Assembly: GCF_009936175.1 (NCBI RefSeq)
Contig: NZ_AP019773.1
Coordinates: forward strand, 558,001 to 622,000
Length of the DNA: 64,000 nucleotides
Reading direction: 5' to 3'
From: Bartonella quintana
GTDB lineage: Bacteria; Pseudomonadota; Alphaproteobacteria; Rhizobiales; Rhizobiaceae
Part shown: in pieces, positions 54,497 through 64,000 of the stretch
Layout of the letters: each line of letters opens with the position of its first letter
How positions within the stretch are numbered: position 1 is the stretch's first letter
Translations under genes and position numbers: made by a program
The notes under the pieces: generated by a model
What the model saw: the letters and a program-made list of their open reading frames with translations, nothing else
What the model was told of the DNA's origin: nothing
Databases searched by the model: none

Positions 54497-55799
54497 ATGG
54501 CAGATGCCTTAAAAATTGGCATTCGAGGCCTCGGTACGGTTGGTATTTCAGTATTCGGATTTTACGTGAAAAAGCAAAAAGTTTGGCTTCCTACTGTGAA
54601 AGACCAATCAAAGTTGTTGCTTGTTAGCACGCATGATAAAGATCGTAACCGTGGAATTGATTTGGGTGATGTCAAATGGTTTGATTCACTTGTAGAAATG
54701 GCAGTATCTGGTAAAATTGACGTTTTTGTTGAGTTAATTAGAGGTGAATTAGATGTTGTGCATGGAGCTGTTGAGAAAGCGCTTGAGGTGAGGAATCATG
54801 TTGTTACTGCCAATAAAGCTCTTCTGGCTAAACATGAGATGGAATTTGCTTTCATTCAGAAGAAAAACGTCTTTTCTTCATTTTAAAGCTGCCGTTGCGG
54901 GTGGAATTTCTGTTATAAAAGCGATGGAAGAATCACTTTCCAGTAGTCATATGTCAGGAATTTATTGCATTCTAAATGGAACCTGCAACTATATATTAAC
55001 ACGCATATTTACTGAAGGTCTTTCATTTAAAGATTGTTTGGCAGATGCATAGAGACTCGGTTATGCCGAAGCTGATACGATTTTTGATATTGGGGGAAAT
55101 GACTTCGCTCATAAATTAGCTTTATTGACAAGTTTGGCATTTGGACAGCAATTTCTTTAGATGATATTTATGTTGAAGGGATTCGCAATATTTCGCGGAT
55201 TAATATTCGCGCGGCTGATGACATTGGGTTATCGGATTAAGCTATTAAGGTTTACATTAAAAATCGATTTTGGAATCGAGTAATGTGTTCACCCAACAAG
55301 GGTCCCAACATCATCAATGATTGCATAGATTCATGTTGTGGCGAATCTCTTTCTATTCAAAGCTGATCTCTTAGGTGAATTATCGTTTTCAGGTCCTGGT
55401 GCTGGAGAAGCGGCAACAGCATAAGCGGTTATTGATGATTTAGTTGACATAGCAAAAGCAACTTCTGATTTTCAGTATGTACCTGTTTTAGGAAGATCAG
55501 CATTGGAGCTTTCTCCTCGTAAAAAAGCATGTATTTCTTATCATGCAGGTGGCTATTTTATTCGTTTGAGCATTCATGATCGCGTTGGTATTTTTGCAGC
55601 TGTTGCAAGGCATATGGCTGATAATAACAGCTTATTCGAGTCGATTGTTCAAAGACCTTTTGTAGAAAGTCAAATTGTAAAAACAAAAACAATCATTTTA
55701 ATAACGCATGAAACAATGGAAGTGAATGTACGACAAGCACTTGCAGCAGTTGAAAAAGATGGTTATCTTGTTGCAAAAATCTCAATTCATTCGCATTGA
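54497..55799 (+). pseudogene. hom: Homoserine dehydrogenase remnant
   Basis: Nearly full-length relic. The NAD(P)-binding start LKIGIRGLGTVGISVFGF, then HVVTANKALLAKHEMEFAFI, is followed by a frameshift near 54880. KAAVAGGISVIKAMEESLSS and LNGTCNYILTRIFTEGLSF follow, then a stop at 55050. Later pieces carry RLGYAEADTIFDIGGNDFAH and a C-terminal ACT domain (GGYFIRLSIHDRVGIFAAVA). Several stops and shifts break it. The step from aspartate semialdehyde to homoserine, and so threonine and methionine synthesis by this enzyme, is lost. Confidence 0.93.
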
Positions 55800-55959
55800 A
55801 CGTACGGCGTAAAATTGATGATTTGTTGTATAATGGCAAAAAGAGAGCTCGAGTGCTTTTTCTCTTGAGGAATCTCTTATTTTTGCGAAAAGCTTTATTC
55901 TTAATGTTTGACAATGAATGCTAACATTTTTGCAGAACTCAGTCGGTAGGATTTTTTAT

Positions 55960-56946
55960 ATGCCTTCAACTCAGAAAATTTTAAATGGACTTGATCGTAG
56001 TCTAACACTTGAATTGGTACGTGTAACTGAACGCGCTGCTGTTGCAGCTGCACGCTGGCGCGGGCGGGGTGATGAAAAGGCTGCTGATCAAGCTGCTGTA
56101 GATGCAATGCGTCAAGAACTTAATCGATTGCCTGTTGATGGTACAGTAGTGATTGGTGAAGGTGAGCGTGATGAAGCTCCTATGCTTTATATTGGAGAAA
56201 AAGTAGGTCTTCAAAATGGACTGGCGATTGATATTGCGCTTGATCCACTTGAGGGAACAACAATTTGTGCTAAAAATCTTGCTAATTCCTTAGCTGTTGT
56301 TGCAATTGCGGAAAGGGGTAACTTACTTTATGCTCCTGACGTTTATATGAGAAAAATTGCTATTGGTCCCGGTTATCCAAAGGGGTTGGTTGATATCGAT
56401 GCTTGTCCTGCGGACAATGTTCACGCTCTTGCAAAGGCTAAGGGAGTGGCTGTTAATCAGATTACTGTTTGTATTATGGATCGGCCTCGCCACGAAAAAC
56501 TGATTGATGAAGTACGGGCAACAGGAGCATCAATTCGTTTAATTGGTGATGGAGATGTTGCTGCCGTTATTGATACAACTGATTCAGATGAAACCGGCAT
56601 TGATATCTATATGGGCATTGGTGGAGCGCCAGAAGGCGTATTAGCTGCCGCAGCTTTACGCTGCATTGGTGGGCAGATGCAAGGACGTTTACAGCTTGAT
56701 ACAGAAGAAAAAATCGCACGTGCAGCCACGATGGGAATCGATAATCCTCATAAAGTTTATACAATGGAGGAAATGGCGAAAGGTGATGTTTTATTTTCTG
56801 CAACAGGTGTCACTGATGGGAATATGCTTTCTGGTGTTAAATTTACTCCTCGTTACATTCAAACGGAAACTCTTGTGATGCGTTCACATACTGGTACAAT
56901 CCGTAAGATCAAAACACAGCATAGAAACCATTCAAAATTTGATTAA
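55960..56946 (+). CDS. glpX: Fructose-1,6-bisphosphatase, class II
   Basis: Gluconeogenic phosphatase, 328 residues. Metal- and substrate-binding motifs are VVIGEGERDEAPMLYIGE and DIALDPLEGTTICAKNLAN; MGIGGAPEGVLAAAALRC is also diagnostic. The start MPSTQKILNGLDRSLTLE follows AGGA; the frame opens 14 codons earlier. In relatives glpX directly follows hom, as here, so the place is ancestral while hom has died. Confidence 0.95.
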   Translation: MPSTQKILNGLDRSLTLELVRVTERAAVAAARWRGRGDEKAADQAAVDAMRQELNRLPVDGTVVIGEGERDEAPMLYIGEKVGLQNGLAIDIALDPLEGTTICAKNLANSLAVVAIAERGNLLYAPDVYMRKIAIGPGYPKGLVDIDACPADNVHALAKAKGVAVNQITVCIMDRPRHEKLIDEVRATGASIRLIGDGDVAAVIDTTDSDETGIDIYMGIGGAPEGVLAAAALRCIGGQMQGRLQLDTEEKIARAATMGIDNPHKVYTMEEMAKGDVLFSATGVTDGNMLSGVKFTPRYIQTETLVMRSHTGTIRKIKTQHRNHSKFD

Positions 56947-57003
56947 TGCCTTTTTTTGTTTTAGCCAATTAGAAAAATAATAGGGTATCTTTTTTTCAAA
57001 AGG

Positions 57004-57045
57004 ACGCTTCCATAAAAGGGTTTAAGAATGCGTTTATGGAAGTGT
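57004..57045. terminator. Bidirectional terminator between glpX and the aminotransferase gene
   Basis: ACGCTTCCATAAA (57004-57016) pairs with TTTATGGAAGTGT (57033-57045), 10 perfect pairs plus wobble, with a 16-base loop. It stands between two convergent genes, with T-rich sequence on both flanks (TTTTTTT upstream at about 56990 on the minus side as A, TATATTTTTT downstream). Confidence 0.6.
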
Positions 57046-57067
57046 TTGGAGGATATATTTTTTATAG

Positions 57068-58174
57068 TTATGAAAGCTGGACAAAATGTACCCAGCCATT
57101 TTTATCTTCTATATTTCCTTTTTGAAGGTCAACCAATTGTGTACGAATTTTTTGCGTAATCTTACCGATCATTTCATTTCCAATTATGAACTCCCCACCT
57201 TTATATTTGAAGCGACCGATTGATGTGACAACAGCGGCAGTACCACAAGCAAAAACTTCTTTAAGATGACCCTTGTGTGCATCTTCCTGGAGCGATTCAA
57301 AAGAATAAGGGCGTTCTTCTATCATTAAACCCATTTGTTGCGCCAATTTCAAAATTGAATGACGTGTTATTCCTGGAAGAATGGTGCCATTAAGTGCAGG
57401 TGTTACAAGTGTATTATCTGCCATAATAAAGCAAACATTCATACCACCAAGCTCTTCAATCCATTTATGTTCAATCATATCAAGAAAAAGCACTTGGCTA
57501 CAATTGTTTTCAGTTGCATTTTTTTGTGCAAGTAAGCTTGCTGCATAGTTTCCACCACATTTCGCAGCACCGGTTCCCCCTGGACCAGCTCGGCTATGAT
57601 CTGTTTCAATCCATACACTGATAGGTTTTTCTTCTCCTTTGAAATATGATTCAACAGGAGATGCTATGATACAGAAAAGATATTCTTCAGAAGGGCGAAC
57701 TCCCAAAAAATTTTGATTGCCAAACATGAATGGACGTATGTAGAGGCTAGCATTGGGATTTCCAGAAACCCACTTCTGATCAATTCTTACTAATTGATGA
57801 ATGGCATCTAAAAAAATGTCCTTTGGTAATTCTGGCATGGCTAATCGTCTTGCCGACTCTATAAAACGTTGCGCATTGGCATCAGGGCGGAATAACAAAA
57901 TGCGTCCATCTTTTGCGCGATAGGCTTTTAAACCTTCAAAAATCTCTTGCGCATAATGCAAAACGGTACTTGCTGGATTAATTTCTAGGGATTTGTATTG
58001 AGAGATGACAGCGTTATGCCAACCTTTATCTTTGGTCCATTTAATGATCCCCATGTGATCTGTAAAAAATCGGCCAAAACCAGGATTTTTTAGAATACTT
58101 TCACGTTTCTCGTCTGATAAAGGTGATGGGTGTTTTTCTATTTTAAACGAAATTGATGATGTAGGAGATTTCAT
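57068..58174 (-). CDS. ilvE: Branched-chain amino acid aminotransferase
   Basis: PLP enzyme of fold type IV moving amino groups between glutamate and Leu/Ile/Val; 368 residues, the longer bacterial/eukaryotic BCAT form. Motifs: STVLHYAQEIFEGLKAYRA, the lysine-bearing GGTGAAKCGGNYAASLLAQK and IEELGGMNVCFIM. It probably works in branched-chain amino acid breakdown or interconversion, because no Ilv synthesis genes are near. Convergent with glpX. Confidence 0.92.
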   Translation of the reverse strand: MKSPTSSISFKIEKHPSPLSDEKRESILKNPGFGRFFTDHMGIIKWTKDKGWHNAVISQYKSLEINPASTVLHYAQEIFEGLKAYRAKDGRILLFRPDANAQRFIESARRLAMPELPKDIFLDAIHQLVRIDQKWVSGNPNASLYIRPFMFGNQNFLGVRPSEEYLFCIIASPVESYFKGEEKPISVWIETDHSRAGPGGTGAAKCGGNYAASLLAQKNATENNCSQVLFLDMIEHKWIEELGGMNVCFIMADNTLVTPALNGTILPGITRHSILKLAQQMGLMIEERPYSFESLQEDAHKGHLKEVFACGTAAVVTSIGRFKYKGGEFIIGNEMIGKITQKIRTQLVDLQKGNIEDKNGWVHFVQLS

Positions 58175-58369
58175 AAATTAAACCTTTTAGAATATGCTTT
58201 ATTCCTAGGTATTTTTTATTATAAAAAATAACGAAATGCTTTCATTACAACTTTATTATTAGCAAATCATTTGTGTCAATGCCTTCTTATAGAATTGAAA
58301 GAAAAGGCTCTTGAGAGATATTTTGTTAATGTTTTCATGGTTTTGCTTCTAGATTTTATCAAGTAATCT

Positions 58370-58394
58370 GGAACCTTTATACATCTTTGTCGTT
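58370..58394 (+). promoter_or_regulatory. EcfG-like (general stress response) promoter
   Basis: GGAAC (58370-58374), a 16-base spacer and CGTT (58391-58394) match the alphaproteobacterial EcfG consensus GGAAC-N16/17-CGTT. It lies 80 bases before the ATG of the small membrane protein gene at 58475. This was the only intergenic match I noticed in the window. The remainder of the 300-base gap (58175-58474) also holds the upstream region of the aminotransferase gene, where I saw no clear motif. Confidence 0.55.
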
Positions 58395-58474
58395 TTCCGA
58401 AATAAGTGTCTGAATGATTCCCTATATGCATATCTTGTAACTTAAAGGTAGAGGAATTGAGAAAAGGAATTACT

Positions 58475-58819
58475 ATGATTGATAGAAATTACCATACATA
58501 CGAAGAACGTATAGCCGCAGAAAAGAAAGAGCGTGAACAGCATAATTCAATTGGTAAAGGTATTCTTGCCATTCTTCTTGCGCTTTTTATTATCTGGTTT
58601 ATTTTCGGCTTCTTAGGATCTTTTTTTGAAAAATCTCCTGAAGGTATATCTCACCACTATAACACTCCAGAATCGAATCAAACAACAAAAAGTCCGGAAA
58701 AAGATTTAAATCCAACATCTCCGGTACCTTATACCTATAAAGACACGACTTCATCTTTATTTTATGAACCAAATCCTTCAGAGCAAAGAAACCAACCCAA
58801 CGTGGATCACAAAGAGTAA
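58475..58819 (+). CDS. Small single-pass membrane protein (hypothetical)
   Basis: 114 residues from the ATG at 58475, which has AAAAGGAA upstream; a TTG at 58457 would add six residues. Charged N-terminus (MIDRNYHTYEERIAAEKKER), one membrane helix at about 25-50 (GILAILLALFIIWFIFGFLG), then a polar tail rich in Pro, Asn, Ser and Thr. I recognise no family. The EcfG-like promoter upstream suggests a stress-induced envelope protein. Convergent with the SPOR gene. Confidence 0.7.
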   Translation: MIDRNYHTYEERIAAEKKEREQHNSIGKGILAILLALFIIWFIFGFLGSFFEKSPEGISHHYNTPESNQTTKSPEKDLNPTSPVPYTYKDTTSSLFYEPNPSEQRNQPNVDHKE

Positions 58820-58901
58820 AATCATCTTAAGTGCATGAGCCAGGAAAAGTTTGAGACAATTTTAATTTCTGAAATTAATCAATTGTTAGCAAAACAAACA
58901 G

Positions 58902-58926
58902 TGCGAGGGTTTTTAAAACCGTCGCA
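58902..58926. terminator. Terminator hairpin between convergent genes
   Basis: TGCGA (58902-58906) pairs with TCGCA (58922-58926), with an inner GGTT/AACC stem. The flanks are TTATTTGTTT on the plus side and, on the minus side, TGTTTGTTTTGC. It can serve both the small membrane protein gene and the SPOR gene. Confidence 0.6.
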
Positions 58927-58934
58927 TTATTTGT

Positions 58935-61457
58935 TTAGCGTGTGACGAAACAACTTCCTCCAGAATTTTTGATGTCTTCACAAAGGCTTATAGCTTCATT
59001 ACGGTTTTGTGTTTGAATACGAACACGGTAATAGGTTCCTTTTCTTGGTATAAGAGCAGATTGAATATTCAAAGAACGAGCACCGATAAGGAATCCAAAT
59101 CTGGACTTCATATTTTTCAAGGAATTTTTAGCTAGCGCATGCGTAGGTAGGGATGCAAGTTGTACGTAATAATTTTCTGAATTTTGTGTGCCTACTCGGA
59201 CTGGTGGAGTTGGGCGAGAGGCAGCATGTATTTGATCCTGTGAATTGCTCTTTGCATGTGAAGGAGTTGGTATAAATGGATTTTCAATTTCTCCCTCAAT
59301 ATTAGAGGAAGAAGCATTTTCAGCGATTATTTTATCAATATTATTCATCAGCTTCTGTTCTGCTTCTTCGTGATTTGTATCAGAAAAGTGCGAAGAAACT
59401 GAAGCAGTGTCTTGATCTATAGGAGCTTGATCAATCCTTTCTTCAAGTTTATCAGCAGTTTTTCTCTCTGTGTGATGTATTGGCGCGAGTACAACTGTGC
59501 CATCTTGTTTTACAATAACAGTTTGTACTTCTTGTGTTGGAATAGTGTGATTGATGGCTTCTGTCACTGCATTTTCAACATCAGATTTATCAAGAGAAGA
59601 AGAGGAAATGCTTGTGGATTCCTGCTGATTTAATGTTGCTAACTCTTTAGGCAATTCAGAATTATCAATAAGAAATTGTTGTGTATTTTCTTGTTTTTCA
59701 TTTTCTCCAGTTGTTTGTTTATAAATATCTAAATTATGCGCAACGTCATCTTTTTTTTCAGTTGATTCTTGTTTGAATTTAAAAGGCGTATTTTCAGCGC
59801 GGATAATGGGGGTGCTTTCATTTTTTTGTGATGGCATAAAAAAGCTAAAATAACCAATAAAACCAGTTGCTAAAAGGATAAGAAAAACAAAACTTCTTGT
59901 AAGAGTTTTACCAACAATAAAACTTTTTAAGGGAGGAGTGGTTGATGCATGAGTGGGGATTTCATCTACCCCTTTGGATGATAAATTCTCGGTAAGAGAG
60001 CAGGAATGATCCCCTATATCGTCAGCAGAGAAATAGTTAGCACTCTGCTCTTTGGAATTTATATTTATATACGCATCCTCTCTTGGATTGTGAACGGTTT
60101 GATGAAAGATTTCATTGAGGACTTCATTTTTCTGTTGTCGCCGCGAAAAATCTTCTGCTGGAACATTTCCTACATTGAATACATCAGCAAGTTCTTCTTT
60201 CAAACCATCAGGAGGTACATCATATTCTGGGAGTTCTGGAACCATAATTGGCCCAGTTTTTTCTACGATTTCCTCTGCAAATTTAGAAGTATCAACATTT
60301 GGCGGGGGAGTGTCCCTGTGCGTAGTGTTATGAGCAAAAAAACTATCTGTTTGTGTGGTATTATGGATTTTCGATGAGGGAGGCGTACCACTTAAATTGT
60401 TTTGATGATACAGAACCTCTTTTTCATTGTTTTGCTCAGAGATAGTTTCATCATTATTGATGTATTGGGTTTGAGTGTCACCATATGTGTGAGTTTTTGC
60501 AGTATAAACTTCTTGTTTTAAGAATTTTTCCTCATAAAATTGAGGATAATCATGAGTATGATCCTTTTGTGGAAAGCCTTTTAAATCAGATGGATTATTA
60601 TCAATTTGTATTGAATCCAAAAGTGATGGGACGTCACTTGTTAATTCATTTCTTGCAGTGTCCTGTTTTTCTGAAATAAGGTTAGCAGATGAGAAGCCAG
60701 TGTTTGCACCCATGGAAGGATTTGGAGCACTGGCATAATATTCTTCAATCCAATTTTCTTGATCAGCCGAAACTTTATAGGAATGGTTTAGAGGAATGTC
60801 ATGGAGGCTTTGATTGTCATCACAATTTTGTTGTATAGTCTGTAGATTTGGCTGTTGCGCAATTGTTTGTGAAAAAGGGTTGGCTTGTTCATCGGGTTTT
60901 GAAGGAGCTTTTTTATTATTGTGCTTATCAGATTCATCAAAAAAGAAATTTTCTGATTGTGGACGGAAATTCCTTTTTTCAAAAGAGTGATGAGTACGAG
61001 TTGGTATTGTTTTATTTTGAGGTAATTGATTCTTTTGAATAGGTAAGGGAGAAAGTGCATCTAAAATTTGCTCTTCATCATTACCAATAGGTGAAGAATG
61101 TACTTCTTCAGATTCTTCAGACAAAAAACTATTTTGTTCTAAATGGTTGAAAGAAGCAGTTTGAGTAATATCTGAAGTCGGTTCATTGCTGGTTTTGTGC
61201 AAGTCCCACTTCTTCTTTTGATCATCAATTAGATTATTCTCAAGTTCCGCTTCTAGAAAAGGTAAATCAAAATCATCACCATGGAATGAAGTTTTAGAGG
61301 TCTGAGAGATTGACCGATCAGTCTGTAAAAAGGACGGATCTTTTTGATTTTCACTTTGTTTGTTTGGATTAAAAATTCGCGTAAGTTTTTCTAAAGGATT
61401 ATTGTGTTCATGATCCTGTTTCGTTTCGCGCGAATTTTTGCGATCGTTATCGCTCAT
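58935..61457 (-). CDS. Large SPOR-domain envelope protein
   Basis: 840 residues. A long cytoplasmic region (1 to about 515) is rich in Asn, Gln, Asp, Glu and Ser and looks disordered. One membrane helix follows (about 517-540, SFVFLILLATGFIGYFSFFM). The periplasmic part is acidic and Gln/Thr-rich, and ends in a C-terminal SPOR domain of about 75 residues (YYVQLASLPTHALAKNSLKN to the end) that binds denuded septal peptidoglycan. The start MSDNDRKNSRE is preferred over the frame opening at 61493. It follows argS as in relatives. Confidence 0.88.
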   Translation of the reverse strand: MSDNDRKNSRETKQDHEHNNPLEKLTRIFNPNKQSENQKDPSFLQTDRSISQTSKTSFHGDDFDLPFLEAELENNLIDDQKKKWDLHKTSNEPTSDITQTASFNHLEQNSFLSEESEEVHSSPIGNDEEQILDALSPLPIQKNQLPQNKTIPTRTHHSFEKRNFRPQSENFFFDESDKHNNKKAPSKPDEQANPFSQTIAQQPNLQTIQQNCDDNQSLHDIPLNHSYKVSADQENWIEEYYASAPNPSMGANTGFSSANLISEKQDTARNELTSDVPSLLDSIQIDNNPSDLKGFPQKDHTHDYPQFYEEKFLKQEVYTAKTHTYGDTQTQYINNDETISEQNNEKEVLYHQNNLSGTPPSSKIHNTTQTDSFFAHNTTHRDTPPPNVDTSKFAEEIVEKTGPIMVPELPEYDVPPDGLKEELADVFNVGNVPAEDFSRRQQKNEVLNEIFHQTVHNPREDAYININSKEQSANYFSADDIGDHSCSLTENLSSKGVDEIPTHASTTPPLKSFIVGKTLTRSFVFLILLATGFIGYFSFFMPSQKNESTPIIRAENTPFKFKQESTEKKDDVAHNLDIYKQTTGENEKQENTQQFLIDNSELPKELATLNQQESTSISSSSLDKSDVENAVTEAINHTIPTQEVQTVIVKQDGTVVLAPIHHTERKTADKLEERIDQAPIDQDTASVSSHFSDTNHEEAEQKLMNNIDKIIAENASSSNIEGEIENPFIPTPSHAKSNSQDQIHAASRPTPPVRVGTQNSENYYVQLASLPTHALAKNSLKNMKSRFGFLIGARSLNIQSALIPRKGTYYRVRIQTQNRNEAISLCEDIKNSGGSCFVTR

Positions 61458-61556
61458 AGCTTTTCTCACATGATAATTTGCATCTGTGTGCAATAAATGG
61501 TTAATTTTAATTTTTTATTTAATTATAAATTTTCCCCCGCCTATAAAAGGATACAT

Positions 61557-61607
61557 GAAAAAGTTTATCAATAAAGTACTCATTTTATGTATTTATAGAA
61601 CTTTTTC
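61557..61607 (-). terminator. Hairpin at the argS stop codon
   Basis: GAAAAAGTT (61557-61565) pairs with AACTTTTTC (61599-61607), with further pairing inside (TTTAT and ATAAA). It overlaps the last bases of argS. It may lower transcription into the SPOR gene 148 bases further on. Confidence 0.4.
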
Positions 61608-63363
61608 AACGCATTTCTGTTGCTGCTTCGATTCCTACAATTGCAAGTCCTGATGATAAAATATTCATGATCGCTTGTATTAATCCCAATCTGGCAAATG
61701 AGAGTTCTTTATCATCAGGCTGAATAAAGCGTAAATCGAAATTATCACTCCCTTTATTCCAATGGGCGTGAAAGCTGGAAGCAAGATCATAGAGATAAAA
61801 CGCCAATCGATGTGGTTCTTTATGAACTACGGCTTGTTCAATGATGCGTGGATATTCAGAAAGTTTGCGTATTAAGAATATCTCATTATCGTCTGTTAAT
61901 CGATTAAGATGTGCAATCATTGTGTCATTTGAAACATTTTCAATACGGAAAATCTCTTGCGCTTGACGAAAAACTGAGTGACAACGTGCACTTGCATATT
62001 GTACGTAAAAGATAGGGTTATCTTTTGATTGTTCTGTTACTTTTGCAAAATCAAAATCAAGAGGTGCTTCACACTTACGGTACAGCATCATAAAACGCAC
62101 TGGATCACGGCCGACTTCTTCTACAACATCACGTAAAGTTATAAATGATCCTGCTCTTTTCGACATGCGTACAGGGTGACCATTGCGAAAGAGTTTTACC
62201 AATTGACATAAAAAAACGCTCAATTTAGCACTATTGCCAGAAATTGCTTTTGCCATCGCCTCCAACCGCTTTACATAACCAGCGTGATCTGCACCTAAAA
62301 TATAAATCATTTCATCAAAATGACGATTGAATTTATCACGAAAATAAGCAACATCAGCAGCAAAATAAGTGTAAGAACCATCAGATTTAACTAAGACACG
62401 GTCCTGATCATCTCCAACATCAGTGGAACGGAACAAAGTTTGTTCACGTGGTTCCCAGTCTTCTGTGTTTTGTCCTTTTGGTGGTGGGAGCTCACCTTTG
62501 TAGATATAGCCGTTTAAAGTAAGATCATTAATCGTGTTACGAATAGCGCGCGCATTATCAGCATAAAGCATCCGCTCAGAGAAAAAGATATCATGATAAA
62601 TATTAAGGGCAGCTAAATCTTTGCGAATCATTGACATCATTGCATAAATTGCACGTTCTTTCACTATCGATAAAGCTTCGTCTTTATCGATAGTGAGTAA
62701 TTGATCACTAAACTCTTGAGCAAGCGATTGTCCCAATGGTATCAAATATTCACCAGGATACAGTCCTTCTGGAATTTCATTAATTTTTTGTCCAAGGGCT
62801 TCGCGATAACGCAACAGTACGGAATGGGCTAGTACTTCAATTTGTTTACCAGCATCATTGATATAATATTCTTTCGTAATGTTATAGCCAACAAATTGAA
62901 GCAAATTGGAAAGCACATCTCCAAAAACGGCACCCCGGCAATGTCCTACATGCATGGGACCTGTCGGATTTGCTGATACATACTCAACATTAATGCGTTT
63001 TCCCTGTCCCATTGGAATACGGCCATAAGACGTACCTTTTTTAAGCATGGATTTTATTGCATCTTGCCAAAATGATTTTGTAAGCTTGATATTGATAAAT
63101 CCAGGAGCGGCAATATCAATACAATCGATAGAGGAATCATTTTTGAGAAGTTCTATAATCTTTTCTGCAAGTGCATGCGGATTAAGTCCAATAGACTTTG
63201 CAAGCACCATGGCAGCATTGGTTGATAAATGGCCATGTGAGGAATCGCGTGGAGGATCAACGGTGATTTTTGATAAATTTAAATCTTCTCCATTTTTTCC
63301 TTTTATATCAGATAACTCTAGTGATTTTTTAATTTTTTTTTCGAAGTTTTTAAAGACATTCAT
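61606..63363 (-). CDS. argS: Arginyl-tRNA synthetase
   Basis: Class I synthetase, 585 residues. The HIGH motif is in [20 protein letters not shown], the KMSKS-like motif is RMSKRAGSF, and the C-terminal anticodon domain holds [18 protein letters not shown]. The start is taken as the ATG at 63363, six bases after GGAAG; a TTG two codons earlier also fits. Downstream of the dGTPase-family gene on the same strand. Confidence 0.96.
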   Translation of the reverse strand: MNVFKNFEKKIKKSLELSDIKGKNGEDLNLSKITVDPPRDSSHGHLSTNAAMVLAKSIGLNPHALAEKIIELLKNDSSIDCIDIAAPGFINIKLTKSFWQDAIKSMLKKGTSYGRIPMGQGKRINVEYVSANPTGPMHVGHCRGAVFGDVLSNLLQFVGYNITKEYYINDAGKQIEVLAHSVLLRYREALGQKINEIPEGLYPGEYLIPLGQSLAQEFSDQLLTIDKDEALSIVKERAIYAMMSMIRKDLAALNIYHDIFFSERMLYADNARAIRNTINDLTLNGYIYKGELPPPKGQNTEDWEPREQTLFRSTDVGDDQDRVLVKSDGSYTYFAADVAYFRDKFNRHFDEMIYILGADHAGYVKRLEAMAKAISGNSAKLSVFLCQLVKLFRNGHPVRMSKRAGSFITLRDVVEEVGRDPVRFMMLYRKCEAPLDFDFAKVTEQSKDNPIFYVQYASARCHSVFRQAQEIFRIENVSNDTMIAHLNRLTDDNEIFLIRKLSEYPRIIEQAVVHKEPHRLAFYLYDLASSFHAHWNKGSDNFDLRFIQPDDKELSFARLGLIQAIMNILSSGLAIVGIEAATEMR

Positions 63364-63393
63364 ATTCAACTTCCATCATGTGTTCAAAAGCGA

Positions 63394-64000
63394 TTAAACG
63401 AAATTATTTGTGCAATCAAATAAACGCTGATATTCACGTAGAGCATAGTGATCGGTCATACCTGACAGAAAGTCCGCAATGAGACGTGCTAACTCTTTAT
63501 TTGTTAAGTGAGCTGTTTTACTGTGCCAACTTTCAGGCATTACATTTGGATTTTTATAATAACAGTCAAATAACTTTTGTACAATGCATTTTGCCGCATT
63601 ACGACGACTGAGGACTTGATCATGGTAATAAAGATTTTTAAACAGAAAGTTTTTTAGTTCTTTTTCGTAAACGGCCATTGTGGGCGAAAAGGTAACGATG
63701 GTTTGTTCTGCTTGTTGAACATCGCTTATGCTCGTTGGTTTGATGCGTGCCAAGTTTTCTTGTGATTGTTTGATAACATCTTCCACCATGGTTGTTATCT
63801 GTCTGCGCACCAGTTCGTAACCACGCCGAGTTTTATCGAGTTGTGGATGCTCTTTTTCTATATCTTGTAGTAATACTGCGGTTAATGAAACCTGTTCGAA
63901 CTGACCAAGTGTTAAAAATTGCGACCGTAAGCCATCATCAATATCATGTGCATTATAAGCAATATCATCAGCAATAGCAGCACATTGTGCTTCTAGTCCC
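63394..64000 (-). CDS. dGTPase-family HD phosphohydrolase (5' part outside window)
   Basis: Only the C-terminal part is present; the frame is open to the window edge. I read by hand LEAQCAAIADDIAYNAHDID with DGLRS next, the metal-binding second half of the HD domain, then TRRGYELVRRQITTMVEDVI. The family removes triphosphate from dGTP or related nucleotides. The order dgt-argS-SPOR is normal for Hyphomicrobiales. Confidence 0.88.
   Translation of the reverse strand, partial: GLEAQCAAIADDIAYNAHDIDDGLRSQFLTLGQFEQVSLTAVLLQDIEKEHPQLDKTRRGYELVRRQITTMVEDVIKQSQENLARIKPTSISDVQQAEQTIVTFSPTMAVYEKELKNFLFKNLYYHDQVLSRRNAAKCIVQKLFDCYYKNPNVMPESWHSKTAHLTNKELARLIADFLSGMTDHYALREYQRLFDCTNNFV

Overview
The window is a stretch of chromosome from an AT-rich alphaproteobacterium of the order Hyphomicrobiales. 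It most likely belongs to Bartonella. The evidence is the str-S10-spc-alpha ribosomal block with alphaproteobacterial neighbours (DegQ-type protease, RarA, ATP12 chaperone, NdvA-type beta-1,2-glucan exporter, dimeric NADP isocitrate dehydrogenase, SPOR protein beside argS), a GyrA with alanine at the quinolone serine position, and several decaying biosynthetic genes typical of a host-restricted bacterium. The species cannot be fixed by reading alone.

Layout. 1-2407 (minus): a glutamate/aspartate-type ABC importer (binding protein, two permeases, the second cut by the window edge). 2533-3315 (minus): exonuclease III. 3546-22426 (plus): one long ribosomal block, with a clear sigma-70-like promoter and a structured leader, then rpsL-rpsG-fusA-tuf, the S10 genes, the spc genes with secY and adk, and the alpha genes rpsM-rpsK-rpoA-rplQ, closed by a hairpin terminator. 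22694-25416: periplasmic protease and rarA. 26026-29946: recA and alaS. 30146-34507: ndvA (minus), rluC-type pseudouridine synthase and atp12. 34551-37057 (minus): a secreted hypothetical and the glnB-glnA pair. 37354-41100: divergent uvrA and ssb. 41333-45766: gyrA, coaD and two tandem cyclophilins.

From about 45.8 to 55.8 kb the window is dominated by gene decay. It holds fragments of tgt (and perhaps queA), a dead MFS transporter beside an intact one, a dead homoserine dehydrogenase, and long AT-rich stretches with no recognisable genes. Intact genes here are the MFS transporter, icd and a tRNA-Glu. From 55960 to the end: glpX, a branched-chain aminotransferase, a small membrane protein with an EcfG-like (general stress response) promoter, a large SPOR protein, argS and the 3' part of a dGTPase-family gene.

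Functionally the window is mostly translation, replication/repair and central nitrogen and carbon metabolism. No CRISPR array, prophage, secretion system or insertion sequence was seen, and I found no clearly novel multi-gene system. The most interesting leads are the GGAAC-N16-CGTT promoter before the gene at 58475, the tandem cyclophilin genes that look homogenised by gene conversion, the loss of tgt and hom, the structured leader before rpsL, and a possible 26-residue hydrophobic protein beside tRNA-Glu.
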